Source: Paucibacter_B soli (GTDB lineage: Bacteria; Pseudomonadota; Gammaproteobacteria; Burkholderiales; Burkholderiaceae_C). Taken from it: DNA of 64,000 nucleotides. Shown one piece after another: positions 1 through 8,058 of the stretch. The notes under the pieces were generated by a model that worked only from the letters and a program-made list of their open reading frames with translations, had not been told where the DNA came from and did not search any database. Position numbers and translations under genes: made by a program. Position 1 is the first letter of the stretch, and the number at the start of each line of letters is the position of its first letter. Where the stretch lies: NCBI RefSeq assembly GCF_037482845.1, contig NZ_JBBHJW010000012.1:62001-126000 (forward strand), written 5' to 3'.

Positions 1-153
1 GCCGCGCGCAGCCTGGACGAACCCAGCCGCGAGGCCGTGGAGGCCGCACTGGCCGCGGCCGGCGGCGTGGTGGCGCGCGCGGCGCAGGGCCTGGGCCTGT
101 CGCGCCAGGCGCTGTACCGCCGCATGGACCGCTACGGCCTGCCGGGCGACTGA
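1..153 (+). CDS. C-terminal end of a Fis-type (NtrC-like) DNA-binding response regulator, partial
   Basis: Only the last 50 residues are in the window; the start lies upstream. The visible part is a Fis-type helix-turn-helix: an 'EAVEAALAAAGG' helix followed by 'LGLSRQALYRRMDRYGL', the recognition helix typical of NtrC/NtrX and ActR/RegA-type regulators. The gene stops two bases before an NtrY-like sensor kinase, so the two almost certainly form a two-component operon. Whether the missing part carries a receiver domain alone or a receiver plus a sigma-54 ATPase cannot be seen here. DNA binding is well supported by the motif; the identity of the partner is inferred from the spacing. Confidence 0.8.
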   Translation, partial: AARSLDEPSREAVEAALAAAGGVVARAAQGLGLSRQALYRRMDRYGLPGD

Positions 154-155
154 CG

Positions 156-1490
156 ATGAGCCTGCACTGGCGCCTCGTCCTGCTGCTGTGGTTCAGCGCC
201 CTGCTGGGCTGGCTCTTGCACGCCGCCCTGGTGAGCTGGCCGCTGCCGCAGCTGCTGGCCTGGGCGGGGGCCGAACCCTTGCCCACCGGCTGGCCCGCGC
301 TGCTGCTGACCCTGGGCGTCATGCTGCCGCTCTGCCTGATCGCGGCTGCGGGCGCTCTGGCGCCGCTCAAGCGCCTCTTGCGCGCATTGGAAGGTGCGGT
401 GCTGAGCTACCGCGACGGCGACTTCAGCGGCTCGCTCGCCGCCCAGGGGCGCGGCGAGCTGGCCCAGCTGACGCGCCTGCACAAGGAGCTGGGCCTGGCC
501 CTGCGCGAACAGCGCCAGCAGCTGGCACAGCGCGAGCTGCTGCTCGACAGCGTGGTGCAGAACACCCCGGTGGCGCTGCTGCTGGTGGATGGCAAGGATC
601 AGATCGCCTACGCCAATATCGCCGCGCGCCAAATGCTGGGCGAGGGCCGCAGCCTGCAGGGGCGCATCCTGGAGCTGCTGCTGGCCGAGGCCCCCGCCGG
701 CCTGGCCGAAGCGCTGCACAGTGGCCGCGACCAGCTCTTCACCATCAATGAAAAGGACGGCGAGGAAAGCTTCCATGTCTCGCAGCGCCTGCTCAGCCTG
801 CAGGGCCTGCCGCACCGGCTGATCCTGTTGCGGCGCATGACGCGCGAGCTCTCGCGCCAGGAGGTGGCGAGCTGGAAGCGCGTGATCCGCGTCATCAGCC
901 ATGAGCTCAACAACTCGCTGGCGCCGATCTCCTCGCTGGCGCACAGCGGCGCCGAGCTGGCGCGGCGCGGCGATCTGCAGCGCATTCCCGGCGTGTTCGC
1001 CAGCATCGGCGAGCGCGCGCGCCATCTGCACAGTTTTCTGGCCGGCTATGCCAGTTTTGCCAAGCTGCCCGCGCCACGCATCGAGGTGGTGGAATGGGCC
1101 GGCTTTGTCGAGTCGCTGGGCGCGCACTGCCGCTTTCGCGTCGAGGGCAGTCTGCCCGTCGCGGCGGCACGCTTTGACGCCGCGCAGATCGAGCAGGCCC
1201 TCATCAACCTGGTCAAGAACGCCCATGAGGCCGGCGGCGATGGCGATCAGGTGTGCCTGTCCATCCAGGCCCAGGGCGCCGCCTGGCGCCTTTGCGTGGC
1301 CGACCGCGGCCCCGGCATGAGCGAGGCGGTGCTGGCGCAGGCGCTCCTGCCCTTCTACTCCACCAAGCGCAGCGGCACCGGCCTGGGCCTGGCGCTGGCG
1401 CGCGAGATCGCCGAGGCCCATGGCGGGCGCATCGCGCTGGCAAACCGCGCGGGCGGCGGCCTGCAGGTGAGCCTATGCTTGCCGCGATGA
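156..1490 (+). CDS. NtrY-like membrane sensor histidine kinase
   Basis: A 444-residue inner-membrane kinase. Two hydrophobic helices at about residues 7-28 and 46-69 flank a very short periplasmic loop. A HAMP-like linker and a PAS-like region (about 127-220) follow. The phosphoacceptor box is 'VISHELNNSLAPISSL' with His249; the HELNNSLAP form is that of NtrY-like kinases. The ATPase domain has an N box (NLVKNAHEAGG), G1 (DRGPGM) and G2 (GTGLGLALA). The start is two bases after the upstream regulator's stop, and the stop overlaps the next gene by four bases (ATGA). It should phosphorylate the upstream Fis-type regulator. The signal it senses is unknown; the small periplasmic loop suggests a membrane or cytoplasmic cue. 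Confidence 0.9.
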   Translation: MSLHWRLVLLLWFSALLGWLLHAALVSWPLPQLLAWAGAEPLPTGWPALLLTLGVMLPLCLIAAAGALAPLKRLLRALEGAVLSYRDGDFSGSLAAQGRGELAQLTRLHKELGLALREQRQQLAQRELLLDSVVQNTPVALLLVDGKDQIAYANIAARQMLGEGRSLQGRILELLLAEAPAGLAEALHSGRDQLFTINEKDGEESFHVSQRLLSLQGLPHRLILLRRMTRELSRQEVASWKRVIRVISHELNNSLAPISSLAHSGAELARRGDLQRIPGVFASIGERARHLHSFLAGYASFAKLPAPRIEVVEWAGFVESLGAHCRFRVEGSLPVAAARFDAAQIEQALINLVKNAHEAGGDGDQVCLSIQAQGAAWRLCVADRGPGMSEAVLAQALLPFYSTKRSGTGLGLALAREIAEAHGGRIALANRAGGGLQVSLCLPR

Positions 1491-1849
1491 ACAAGTTCAA
1501 AGCACTCCAGGCCCACGCGGCCTCACTGCCCGGCGCCACCGTTGACATCAAATGGGGCAACAGCTGGGTGGCCAGCGTGGGTGGAAAAATGTTTCTGTGC
1601 GGTGGGCCCGAGCCGGGCCTCTGGACCGGCTGCTCGTTCAAGGTGGACGAGCACCGCTTCCTCGAACTCAGCGGCCTGCCCGGGCTGCGCCCCGCGCCCT
1701 ATGCGGCACGCTACCGCTGGGTGCAGCTGCAAGACCCCAAGGCCCTGCCCTTGGCCGACCTGCTGGCGCTGGTGAGCCGCTCGCATGCGCTGGTGTTCAG
1801 CAAGCTGACGAAGAAGCTGCAACGAGAGTTGGGGGCGGGCCAGGGCTGA
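1487..1849 (+). CDS. MmcQ/YjbR-family small DNA-binding-like protein
   Basis: A 120-residue cytoplasmic protein of the MmcQ/YjbR (DUF419) family. Family features visible are the N-terminal helix 'FKALQAHAASLPGATVDIKW', the strand 'GKMFLCGG', and the late 'YRWVQLQDPKALPLADLLAL' segment that ends in a helix with 'SHALV'. The family has a CyaY-like or double-wing DNA-binding fold of unclear function. The start chosen is the ATG whose last bases overlap the kinase stop (ATGA), which implies translational coupling; an ATG four codons earlier (1475) is also possible. Its coupling to a two-component operon may only reflect read-through. There is no experimental role to assign. Confidence 0.85.
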   Translation: MNKFKALQAHAASLPGATVDIKWGNSWVASVGGKMFLCGGPEPGLWTGCSFKVDEHRFLELSGLPGLRPAPYAARYRWVQLQDPKALPLADLLALVSRSHALVFSKLTKKLQRELGAGQG

Positions 1850-1874
1850 ACGGGGCAGCCCCCTGTCACTCCGC

Positions 1875-1941
1875 GCTTGTCCTGCGCAACCTTGCACCGG
1901 ACTTCCGGCTTAGGGAGATCGGGCGCTTTGGCAGGACAAGC
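1875..1941. repeat. 11-bp inverted repeat in a 164-bp intergenic space
   Basis: The 11-mer GCTTGTCCTGC at 1875-1885 is repeated in perfect inverse orientation at 1931-1941, separated by 45 bases. It lies between the YjbR-like gene and the convergent PEP-CTERM gene. No T-run follows, so it is not a clear terminator. The rest of 1850-2013 shows nothing I can name. Confidence 0.5.
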
Positions 1942-2013
1942 AGGGTCAATCTTTACCCTTCAGTCAAGACCTGCCCCCATGTGGCAGCGCCCCAGTCGGG
2001 CAAGGCCGTCCGT

Positions 2014-2790
2014 TTACTTGCGCGCGCGCCGCACCACGCCCATGCCAGCCAGCGCCAGCCCCACCAGCAGGTAGCTGGCGGGCTCGGGCACCTTGTTACG
2101 CACATCATCACGGGTCAGTTCCTTGTCGAACAAGCGGATCTGGGCCACGCTGCCGCTGGCGAACTCGCCCTGGCCGCCACCCACCACGTTGTCGGCAAAG
2201 AAGTGGATCAGGCGCTCAGGATTGGCGCCGCCATAGGTGTTGAAGTCCAGCACATCGCTGACCAGATCGAACTGGAACACGCCGTCCATATAGGCCACCA
2301 GGTGGCCGGCGCCGTTGTTGGTCAGGGACACGCGGTGGTATTCACCAAAGGTGAAGGTGTTGGGGCCGCCACCCACCGGGTAGACCTGCAGGTGGTTGCC
2401 CGGCTCGATGTAGAGCGAGTTGTCGCTCGTGCGGTTGGAGACGCCGAAGATTTCCTTCCAGCTGCCGTTGTCGGCATTGAACTTGAAGGTCATGTCCACC
2501 GTATAGGCATTGCCGTGCGTCAGCAGGCCGGTGGTGTTGAGCGACAGCCCGGCCTGCTCGCTGGGCCTGCGGTTGCCATTGAACTGATAGACGATCTGGC
2601 TGTTGCCGAACACGGTGTCGGTCACGAAGGCATTCAGGCCCAGGGGGTCGATGGCCACCAGCGCGGGCGCCGCGCCGTCGGCGTTCAGGGTGTTGGCGAA
2701 ATTCCAGGTCGCCACCGGAACGGGCAGGGCCAGGGCGGCGCCGGCGAGGCTCATGGCCAGGGAGGCCAGCGCAAACTTAAAACTCTTCAT
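2014..2790 (-). CDS. PEP-CTERM sorted secreted protein with a LamG/concanavalin-like domain
   Basis: About 258 residues. A signal peptide at the N terminus (hydrophobic core ending near AGAALA) is followed by a jelly-roll LamG-like region. This contains 'VDMTFKFNAD', 'YHRVSLTNNGAGHLVAYMDG' and a late 'AQIRLFDKELTRDDV' strand, typical of LamG/laminin_G_3 domains. The C terminus is a canonical PEP-CTERM signal: VPEP, a hydrophobic helix, then RRARK. Such proteins are exported, processed by an exosortase/EpsH system and probably linked to extracellular polysaccharide. No exosortase gene is in this window. An ATG three codons upstream (2799) is an alternative start; neither has a strong ribosome site. 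Confidence 0.9.
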   Translation of the reverse strand: MKSFKFALASLAMSLAGAALALPVPVATWNFANTLNADGAAPALVAIDPLGLNAFVTDTVFGNSQIVYQFNGNRRPSEQAGLSLNTTGLLTHGNAYTVDMTFKFNADNGSWKEIFGVSNRTSDNSLYIEPGNHLQVYPVGGGPNTFTFGEYHRVSLTNNGAGHLVAYMDGVFQFDLVSDVLDFNTYGGANPERLIHFFADNVVGGGQGEFASGSVAQIRLFDKELTRDDVRNKVPEPASYLLVGLALAGMGVVRRARK

Positions 2791-3014
2791 CAGATGCATT
2801 CAAGGGTTTGGTGATCGGAAAGAAAGCCGCGCAGCGGCGACAGCCAGGGGCTGAGTGCGAGCCGGCGATGATAGGTACTTGACGCCAGCCGGCCACCCCC
2901 GATCCGGGGGCCAAGGCGCCAGCACCGACCATCGGGGAAAGCCCCAGGCCCAAACTTTCAGCGTGTGGGCCCCTGGCCGCTAGCCTCCCGGCTTTGCACC
3001 CAACAAGCTGCACC

Positions 3015-5042
3015 ATGATGAAGCATCAATCCCTCAAGCTCACGACCCTGGCCCTGCTGCTGCAGCTGGCCGGCGCGGCCTTTGCTGCCCCTTTGAGTTC
3101 CGGCCTCGACATGCCCGGTTTCGACCCCGCCATGCGCGCCCAGGACGATTTGTTCCGCGCCGCCAATGGCGGCTGGATGAAGGCCACCGAGATCCCGGCC
3201 GACAAGTCCGAGTATGGCGCCTTCATCCAGCTGCGCGACCTCAGCGACAAGCGCGTGCGCGCCATCGTCGACGAGCTGGCCACGCAGCAGCACCCGCGCG
3301 GCAGCGTGGCGCAGAAGGTCGGCGCCTTCTACGCCAGCTTCATGAATACCGAGGCGATCGACAAGGCCGGGCTGGCGCCGATCAAGCCGCTGCTGGCCGA
3401 GATCGATGCGATCAAGTCGCTCAAGGAGCTGGCCGCCTGGCAGGGCCGCATGCAGGGCCGGCTGGAAACGCCGGTGCAGCTGTGGGTGATGGGCGACTTC
3501 AAGGAGCCCACCGTGAATCGCGCCCTCACCTGGCAGGGCGGCCTGGGTCTGCCGGACCGCGACTACTACCTGAAGAAGGACGACGAGCGCATGGGCAAGG
3601 CGCGCGCCGCCTACGCGCAATACCTGACCCTGCTGGCCACGCAGGCTGGCGAGGCCAAGCCCGCCGAGGCCGCGGGCCGCGTGATGGCGCTGGAGCAGCG
3701 CATTGCCGAGGCGCATTGGGACAAGGTCGAGAACCGCAATATGGTGAAGATCTACAACCCGATGACGCCCGCCGAGCTGGCCAAGGCGGCGCCGGGCTTC
3801 GACTGGGCCGGCTTCATGGCCGCCGCCCGCCTGGCCGGGCAGGACCGCCTCTCGATCTCGCAGCCCAGCGCCGTCAGCGCGATCGCCAAGCTCTATGGCG
3901 AGCTGCCGCTGGCCGACTGGAAGCTCTACTTCAAGCTGCACCTGCTGGACACCACCGCCGACCTGCTGCCCAAGCCGCTGCGCGAGGCGCGCTTCGCCTT
4001 CCGCGGCACCGCGCTGACCGGCGCCACCGAGGAGAAGCCGCGCTGGCAGAAGGCCATCGCCGACCTCAATGGCGCGCTCGGCGAGGCGGTGGGCCAGCTC
4101 TATGTGGCCAAGCATTTTCCGCCCGCCTACAAGGCACGCATGCAGGAGCTGGTGGGCAATCTGCTGGCCTCCTACAAGGAGTCGATCGACGGCCTCGCCT
4201 GGATGACCCCCGCCACCAAGGCGCAGGCCCAGGACAAGCTGGGCAAGTACATGGTGAAGATCGGCTACCCGGACGCCTGGCGCGATTACAGCAAGCTCGA
4301 TGTGCGCGCCGGCGACGCGCTGGGCAATGCGCTGCGCTCGGGCCGTTTCGAGTGGGAGCGCGTGGCCGCCAAGGCCGGCAAGAAGGTGGACCGCGCCGAA
4401 TGGGGCATGACGCCGCAGACCGTGAACGCCTACTACAACCCCACGCTCAACGAGATCGTGTTCCCGGCCGCCATCCTGCAGCCGCCCTTCTTCGACATGG
4501 GCGCCGACGATGCGGTGAACTACGGCGCCATCGGTGCGGTGATAGGCCATGAGATCAGCCATGGTTTCGACGACCAGGGCAGCCAGTTCGACGGCGACGG
4601 CGTGCTGCGCAACTGGTGGACCGAGGCCGACCGCAAGGCCTTCGAGGCGGTGGGCGCCAGGCTGGTGGACCAATACGCGGCCTACGAGCCGATCGCCGGC
4701 AAGAAGCTCAACGGCAAGCTGACCCTGGGCGAGAACATCGCCGACCTCTCGGGCCTGCAGATCGCCTACAAGGCCTATCTGCGCTCGCTGGGCGGCAAGC
4801 CCGCCGCGACCATAGACGGCTACAGCGGCCAGCAGCGCTTCTTCATGGGCTGGTCGCAGGCCTGGCGCGAGAAGGTGCGCGAGGAGCGCTCGCTGCAGCT
4901 GCTCACCACCGATCCGCATTCGCCGCCCGAGTTCCGTGCCAATGGCGCCGCCGTCAACCACGACGGCTTCCATGAGGCCTTCGGCACCAAGGAGGGCGAC
5001 AAGATGTTCAAGCCCGCAGGCGAGCGCATCCGCATCTGGTAA
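3015..5042 (+). CDS. M13-family zinc metallopeptidase (neprilysin/PepO-like), exported
   Basis: About 675 residues, the normal size for M13 peptidases. A signal peptide (hydrophobic run LTTLALLLQLAGAAFA) sends it to the periplasm. The N-terminal M13 region begins with 'DLFRAANGGWM'. The zinc site is HEISH at about 512-516, with the third ligand in 'GENIADLSG' (Glu573, Asp577). The substrate-binding strand 'NAYYNPTLNEIVFPA' precedes it, and the C terminus ends in RIW. It cleaves oligopeptides with an internal specificity. The start is the ATG of the MMKHQS signal peptide; the next codon is a second ATG. The gene is monocistronic and divergent from the PEP-CTERM gene across 224 bases that hold no recognisable element. 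Confidence 0.95.
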   Translation: MMKHQSLKLTTLALLLQLAGAAFAAPLSSGLDMPGFDPAMRAQDDLFRAANGGWMKATEIPADKSEYGAFIQLRDLSDKRVRAIVDELATQQHPRGSVAQKVGAFYASFMNTEAIDKAGLAPIKPLLAEIDAIKSLKELAAWQGRMQGRLETPVQLWVMGDFKEPTVNRALTWQGGLGLPDRDYYLKKDDERMGKARAAYAQYLTLLATQAGEAKPAEAAGRVMALEQRIAEAHWDKVENRNMVKIYNPMTPAELAKAAPGFDWAGFMAAARLAGQDRLSISQPSAVSAIAKLYGELPLADWKLYFKLHLLDTTADLLPKPLREARFAFRGTALTGATEEKPRWQKAIADLNGALGEAVGQLYVAKHFPPAYKARMQELVGNLLASYKESIDGLAWMTPATKAQAQDKLGKYMVKIGYPDAWRDYSKLDVRAGDALGNALRSGRFEWERVAAKAGKKVDRAEWGMTPQTVNAYYNPTLNEIVFPAAILQPPFFDMGADDAVNYGAIGAVIGHEISHGFDDQGSQFDGDGVLRNWWTEADRKAFEAVGARLVDQYAAYEPIAGKKLNGKLTLGENIADLSGLQIAYKAYLRSLGGKPAATIDGYSGQQRFFMGWSQAWREKVREERSLQLLTTDPHSPPEFRANGAAVNHDGFHEAFGTKEGDKMFKPAGERIRIW

Positions 5043-5044
5043 GC

Positions 5045-5092
5045 CCCGGGGCTTGCGCGCCCCGGGCGTGCCGAATCACGACATTCGGCACG
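5045..5092 (+). terminator. Two adjacent hairpins after the M13 peptidase gene
   Basis: The first hairpin (5045-5066) pairs CCCGGGGC with GCCCCGGG around a six-base loop. The second (5067-5092) pairs CGTGCCGAAT with ATTCGGCACG around CACGAC. They start three bases after the stop codon. There is no T-run, so termination, if any, is not a classical intrinsic type; they may instead protect the transcript end. Confidence 0.5.
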
Positions 5093-5184
5093 CTCAGGCC
5101 GCGCGAAATGACCGGAAATGGCGCGCGGGGCGCCCAAGCTGGCTACAGTAGGTCGCCCGCAACAGCCGCCTACCATTGCCCAGG

Positions 5185-6939
5185 ATGAGCCCCGCCCCCA
5201 AGCCGCAGCCGGACCTGGCCTCGCGCAGCACGCCCGCCGAGGCCGCGCTGCGCGAAGCCGACGAGATCTGGAAACTGGCGCTCGAAGCCACCGGCGATGG
5301 CGTCTGGGACTGGTGGGTGCAGGAGGGGCGCGAAACCTTCTCGCCTGGCTACCTGGCCATGTATGGCTTCACCCAAGCCGAGATCGAGGAAAGCCCCGAG
5401 GCCTTCGACGCGCGCACCCACCCCGACGACATCGCCCAGATGGAGCTGGACCGGCAGGCGCATTTCGAAGGCCTGACGCCCAGCTATGTGAACGAGCACC
5501 GGGTGCGCTGCAAGGACGGCAGCTGGAAATGGATTCTGACGCGCGGCATGGTGATTGCCCGCGACGAGGAGGGCCGGCCGCTGCGCATGGTGGGCACGCA
5601 TACCGACATCACGCACCGCAAGGAAAGCGAGGCGCTGATCTGGCAGCAGGCGCACCTGGACGCCCTCACCGGCCTGCCGAATCGCCGCATGCTGCGCGAG
5701 CGCCTGGAACGCCAGCTTGAGCTGTGCGGCGGGGCGGGCCAGCAGCTGGCGGTGCTGTTCCTCGATCTGGACCATTTCAAGGAGGTCAACGACACGCTGG
5801 GCCATGGCAAGGGCGACGCGCTGCTGCTGCAGGCGGCGCAGCGCATCCGCGCCGTGCTGCGCCCCCAGGACACGGTGGCGCGCATGGGCGGCGACGAGTT
5901 CACCGTGCTGATGCCCGATGTGGCAGGGCGCGCGGAGGTCAACGCGGTGGTCGAGTCCCTGATCGCAGCCATGGCCACCGTCTACCTCCTGGATGATGAA
6001 CGAGCCTTCGTTTCGGCCAGCGTGGGCATTGCACTCTTCCCCGAGCATGGCCGCGAGATCGAAGCGCTCTTCAAGCATGCCGACCAGGCGCTCTACGTGG
6101 CCAAGGACAGCGGTCGCAACCGCTATCACTACTTCACGCCCGAGCTGCAGGCGCAGGTACGCATGCGCGTGCGCCTCACCAACGACCTGCGCGGCGCGGT
6201 CGAACGCGGCGAGTTCAGGCTGGTTTACCAGCCCATCGTCGAGCTGGCCAGCGGCCGCATCGTCAAGGCCGAGGCCCTGCTGCGCTGGCAGCATCCGCAG
6301 CTGGGCCTGATCACACCCGGCGAATTCATTGCGCTGGCCGAGAACAGCGGCCAGATCGTCGAGATCGGCGAATGGGTGTTCCGCGAGGGCGCGGCGCAGG
6401 TACAGGCCTGGCGGCGTGCGCTGGCGCCGCAATTCCAGCTCAGCATCAACAAGTCGCCGCTGCAGTTCCGCGCCGAGACCGGCGTGCACTCGCTGTGGGT
6501 CGCGCAGCTGGAAGCGATGGGCCTGCCCGGCTCGGCGCTCGCCGTCGAGATCACCGAGGGCCTGCTGCTCGAGCGCCACAGCCCGGCGGGCGAGCAGTTG
6601 GCGCATCTGCGCCGCGCCGGCATCAGCATTGCGCTGGACGATTTCGGCACCGGCTATTCATCGCTTTCGTATCTGCAGCGCTACGAGCTCGACGAGCTCA
6701 AGATCGATCGCAGCTTCGTCAGCCATCTGCAGCCGGGCTCCAAGGATCTGGCCCTGTGCAAGGCCATCATCACCATGGCCCATGAGCTGGGCATGAGGGT
6801 GGTGGCCGAGGGCGTGGAGACGGCCGCGCAGCGCGATCTGCTGCTGGAGGCCGGCTGCGATCTGGGCCAGGGCTACTGGTTCGCGCGTCCGATGGCCGCG
6901 CCGGCGCTGGAGCGCCTGCTGGAAAACAGCATCGGCTAG
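5185..6939 (+). CDS. PAS-GGDEF-EAL cyclic di-GMP signalling protein
   Basis: About 584 residues with no membrane segment. A PAS/PAC region comes first (about 30-155; 'DGVWDWWVQEG' and 'VNEHRVRCKDGSWKWIL'). A GGDEF domain follows, with intact 'MGGDEF' and an RPQD inhibitory site five residues before it. The EAL domain has 'KAEALLRWQHP', 'SINKSPLQF', 'EITEG', 'DDFGTGYSSL' and 'LKIDRSFV', so the metal and catalytic residues look complete. Both synthesis and hydrolysis of c-di-GMP are therefore possible. The ATG at 5185 was chosen over the in-frame TTG at 5176. A periplasmic binding protein starts 13 bases after the stop, suggesting an operon. Confidence 0.93.
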   Translation: MSPAPKPQPDLASRSTPAEAALREADEIWKLALEATGDGVWDWWVQEGRETFSPGYLAMYGFTQAEIEESPEAFDARTHPDDIAQMELDRQAHFEGLTPSYVNEHRVRCKDGSWKWILTRGMVIARDEEGRPLRMVGTHTDITHRKESEALIWQQAHLDALTGLPNRRMLRERLERQLELCGGAGQQLAVLFLDLDHFKEVNDTLGHGKGDALLLQAAQRIRAVLRPQDTVARMGGDEFTVLMPDVAGRAEVNAVVESLIAAMATVYLLDDERAFVSASVGIALFPEHGREIEALFKHADQALYVAKDSGRNRYHYFTPELQAQVRMRVRLTNDLRGAVERGEFRLVYQPIVELASGRIVKAEALLRWQHPQLGLITPGEFIALAENSGQIVEIGEWVFREGAAQVQAWRRALAPQFQLSINKSPLQFRAETGVHSLWVAQLEAMGLPGSALAVEITEGLLLERHSPAGEQLAHLRRAGISIALDDFGTGYSSLSYLQRYELDELKIDRSFVSHLQPGSKDLALCKAIITMAHELGMRVVAEGVETAAQRDLLLEAGCDLGQGYWFARPMAAPALERLLENSIG

Positions 6940-6952
6940 GGCCAGGCGAACC

Positions 6953-7732
6953 ATGGCTTGCACCGTCACCACCTTCGCCCGCCGGCTCGCGCTGCTGGCC
7001 TGCCTGCTGCTCGGCGCGCCGACGGCCCTGGCCGAGCCCGAACCCCAGACGGTCTGGGTGGGTGGCTATGCCTTCCCGCCCTTCGTCGACAAGGGTTCCG
7101 GCGTGACGTATGACCTGCTCGCGGCGATGAACCGCTTCCAGCAGGACTATCGCTTCCGCTTCATTCCCACCTCGTCCAAGCGCCGCTATGCCGACCTCGC
7201 GCGCGGCGCCTTCAGCATGATCCTGTTCGAGAACATCGAGTGGGGCTGGGACCGCCAGCAGGTGGAGGCCAGCAAGGTCTATCTGCAGGGCGATGGCGAG
7301 GTCTATGTGGCGCTGAACAAGCCCGGACGCGACCAGCGCTTCTTCGACGATCTGAGCCAGCGCAGCCTGATCGCCGTGACCGGCTATCACTATGGCTTCG
7401 CCAATTTCAACGCGGATGCCGCCGAACTCAGGAAGCGCTACCGCATCACCTTCAGCGACGACAACGAAGCCAGCCTGCGCATGCTGCAACTGGAGCGCGG
7501 CGAGGTCGCCATCATCACCCGCTCCTATCTGCAGCACTATCTGCAGGCCATGCCGGCGCTGAAGGGACACCTGCTGGTCTCGGACCGCATGGACCAGGCC
7601 TATGCGCACACCGCCCTGGTGAAGAAGGGCAGCCGCCCCAGCGCCGAGGAGATCGACGCCCTGCTCGGCCGCATGGCGGCCAGCGGCGCGCTGGCCGAGG
7701 TCTGGCGCAAATACGGGCTTGAGAACCGCTGA
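6953..7732 (+). CDS. Orphan periplasmic solute-binding protein (SBP_bac_3-like)
   Basis: A 259-residue protein with a clear signal peptide (RRLALLACLLLGAPTALA, cleavage before EPE). The mature part begins with 'VWVGGYAFPPFVDKGSG' and continues with the two-lobed pattern of family-3 solute-binding proteins ('YDLLAAMNRFQ', 'GEVAIITRSYLQ'). No ABC permease or ATPase gene is nearby, so it is more likely a ligand sensor or an accessory of the upstream GGDEF-EAL gene, from which it is separated by 13 bases. The ligand is unknown. The alternative is a scavenging protein that feeds a transporter encoded elsewhere. Confidence 0.85.
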   Translation: MACTVTTFARRLALLACLLLGAPTALAEPEPQTVWVGGYAFPPFVDKGSGVTYDLLAAMNRFQQDYRFRFIPTSSKRRYADLARGAFSMILFENIEWGWDRQQVEASKVYLQGDGEVYVALNKPGRDQRFFDDLSQRSLIAVTGYHYGFANFNADAAELRKRYRITFSDDNEASLRMLQLERGEVAIITRSYLQHYLQAMPALKGHLLVSDRMDQAYAHTALVKKGSRPSAEEIDALLGRMAASGALAEVWRKYGLENR

Positions 7733-7748
7733 GCGGCGAAGCCCGGAA

Positions 7749-7834
7749 GAGGACTCGGTCAGGTCCTGCGACCCCGGCGCCGCAAGCATGCGGGCGCCTT
7801 TCGAGTCCTCACGCAAAGTCCGCAGGGACTTTGC
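7749..7834. repeat. Cluster of palindromic hairpins (REP-like) in the space before tRNA-Leu
   Basis: The gene-free stretch 7733-8054 holds this cluster, a terminator, tRNA-Leu and its promoter. Within the cluster, GAGGACTCG (7749-7757) pairs with CGAGTCCTC (7802-7810), enclosing a GC hairpin at 7776-7798. A third hairpin, 7813-7834, has a perfect nine-base stem around the loop GCAG (core GTCC-GCAG-GGAC). The same loop and core, with different outer stem bases, recurs at 28936-28957, which suggests a structured dispersed repeat. No coding potential is convincing here. Confidence 0.6.
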
Positions 7835-7858
7835 TTCCTGGGCCGCAGAAATGACAAA

Positions 7859-7885
7859 GGCCAGCACTTGTGTGCTGGCCTTTTT
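7859..7885 (-). terminator. Intrinsic terminator downstream of tRNA-Leu, possibly bidirectional
   Basis: A perfect nine-base stem, GGCCAGCAC paired with GTGCTGGCC around a four-base loop (7859-7880). On the plus strand it is followed by TTTTT. On the minus strand, the direction of the tRNA, it is followed by TTTGTCATTT. It lies six bases beyond the tRNA 3' end. Confidence 0.8.
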
Positions 7886-7890
7886 CAATT

Positions 7891-7975
<85 letters not shown>

Positions 7976-8030
7976 TTTCAGTTTTCCTCGTCAAACTCGC
8001 TTGGCGCTTGTTGTTCAACGAAGAGGCCGG

Positions 8031-8058
8031 ACTATAGCATGTAAATTTGCAATTTCAA
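8031..8058 (-). promoter_or_regulatory. Promoter of tRNA-Leu
   Basis: On the minus strand, TTGAAA (8058-8053) is followed after 16 bases by TATAGT (8036-8031), a good sigma-70 match. The start site would fall near 8024, about 50 bases before the mature tRNA. The -35 box overlaps the stop codon of the upstream PLP decarboxylase gene. Confidence 0.7.

Noticed and set aside
2958..4973. A 671-codon open frame antisense to the M13 peptidase
   Set aside because: The plus strand has the complete M13 zinc motifs. The antisense product has only compositional bias.
7749..7810. Ten-base match to the T-arm of tRNA-Leu (AGAGGACTCG) near 7748, as a possible attachment-site remnant
   Set aside because: The match is too short, and the same bases are explained by a nine-base inverted repeat. 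There is no integrase gene nearby.
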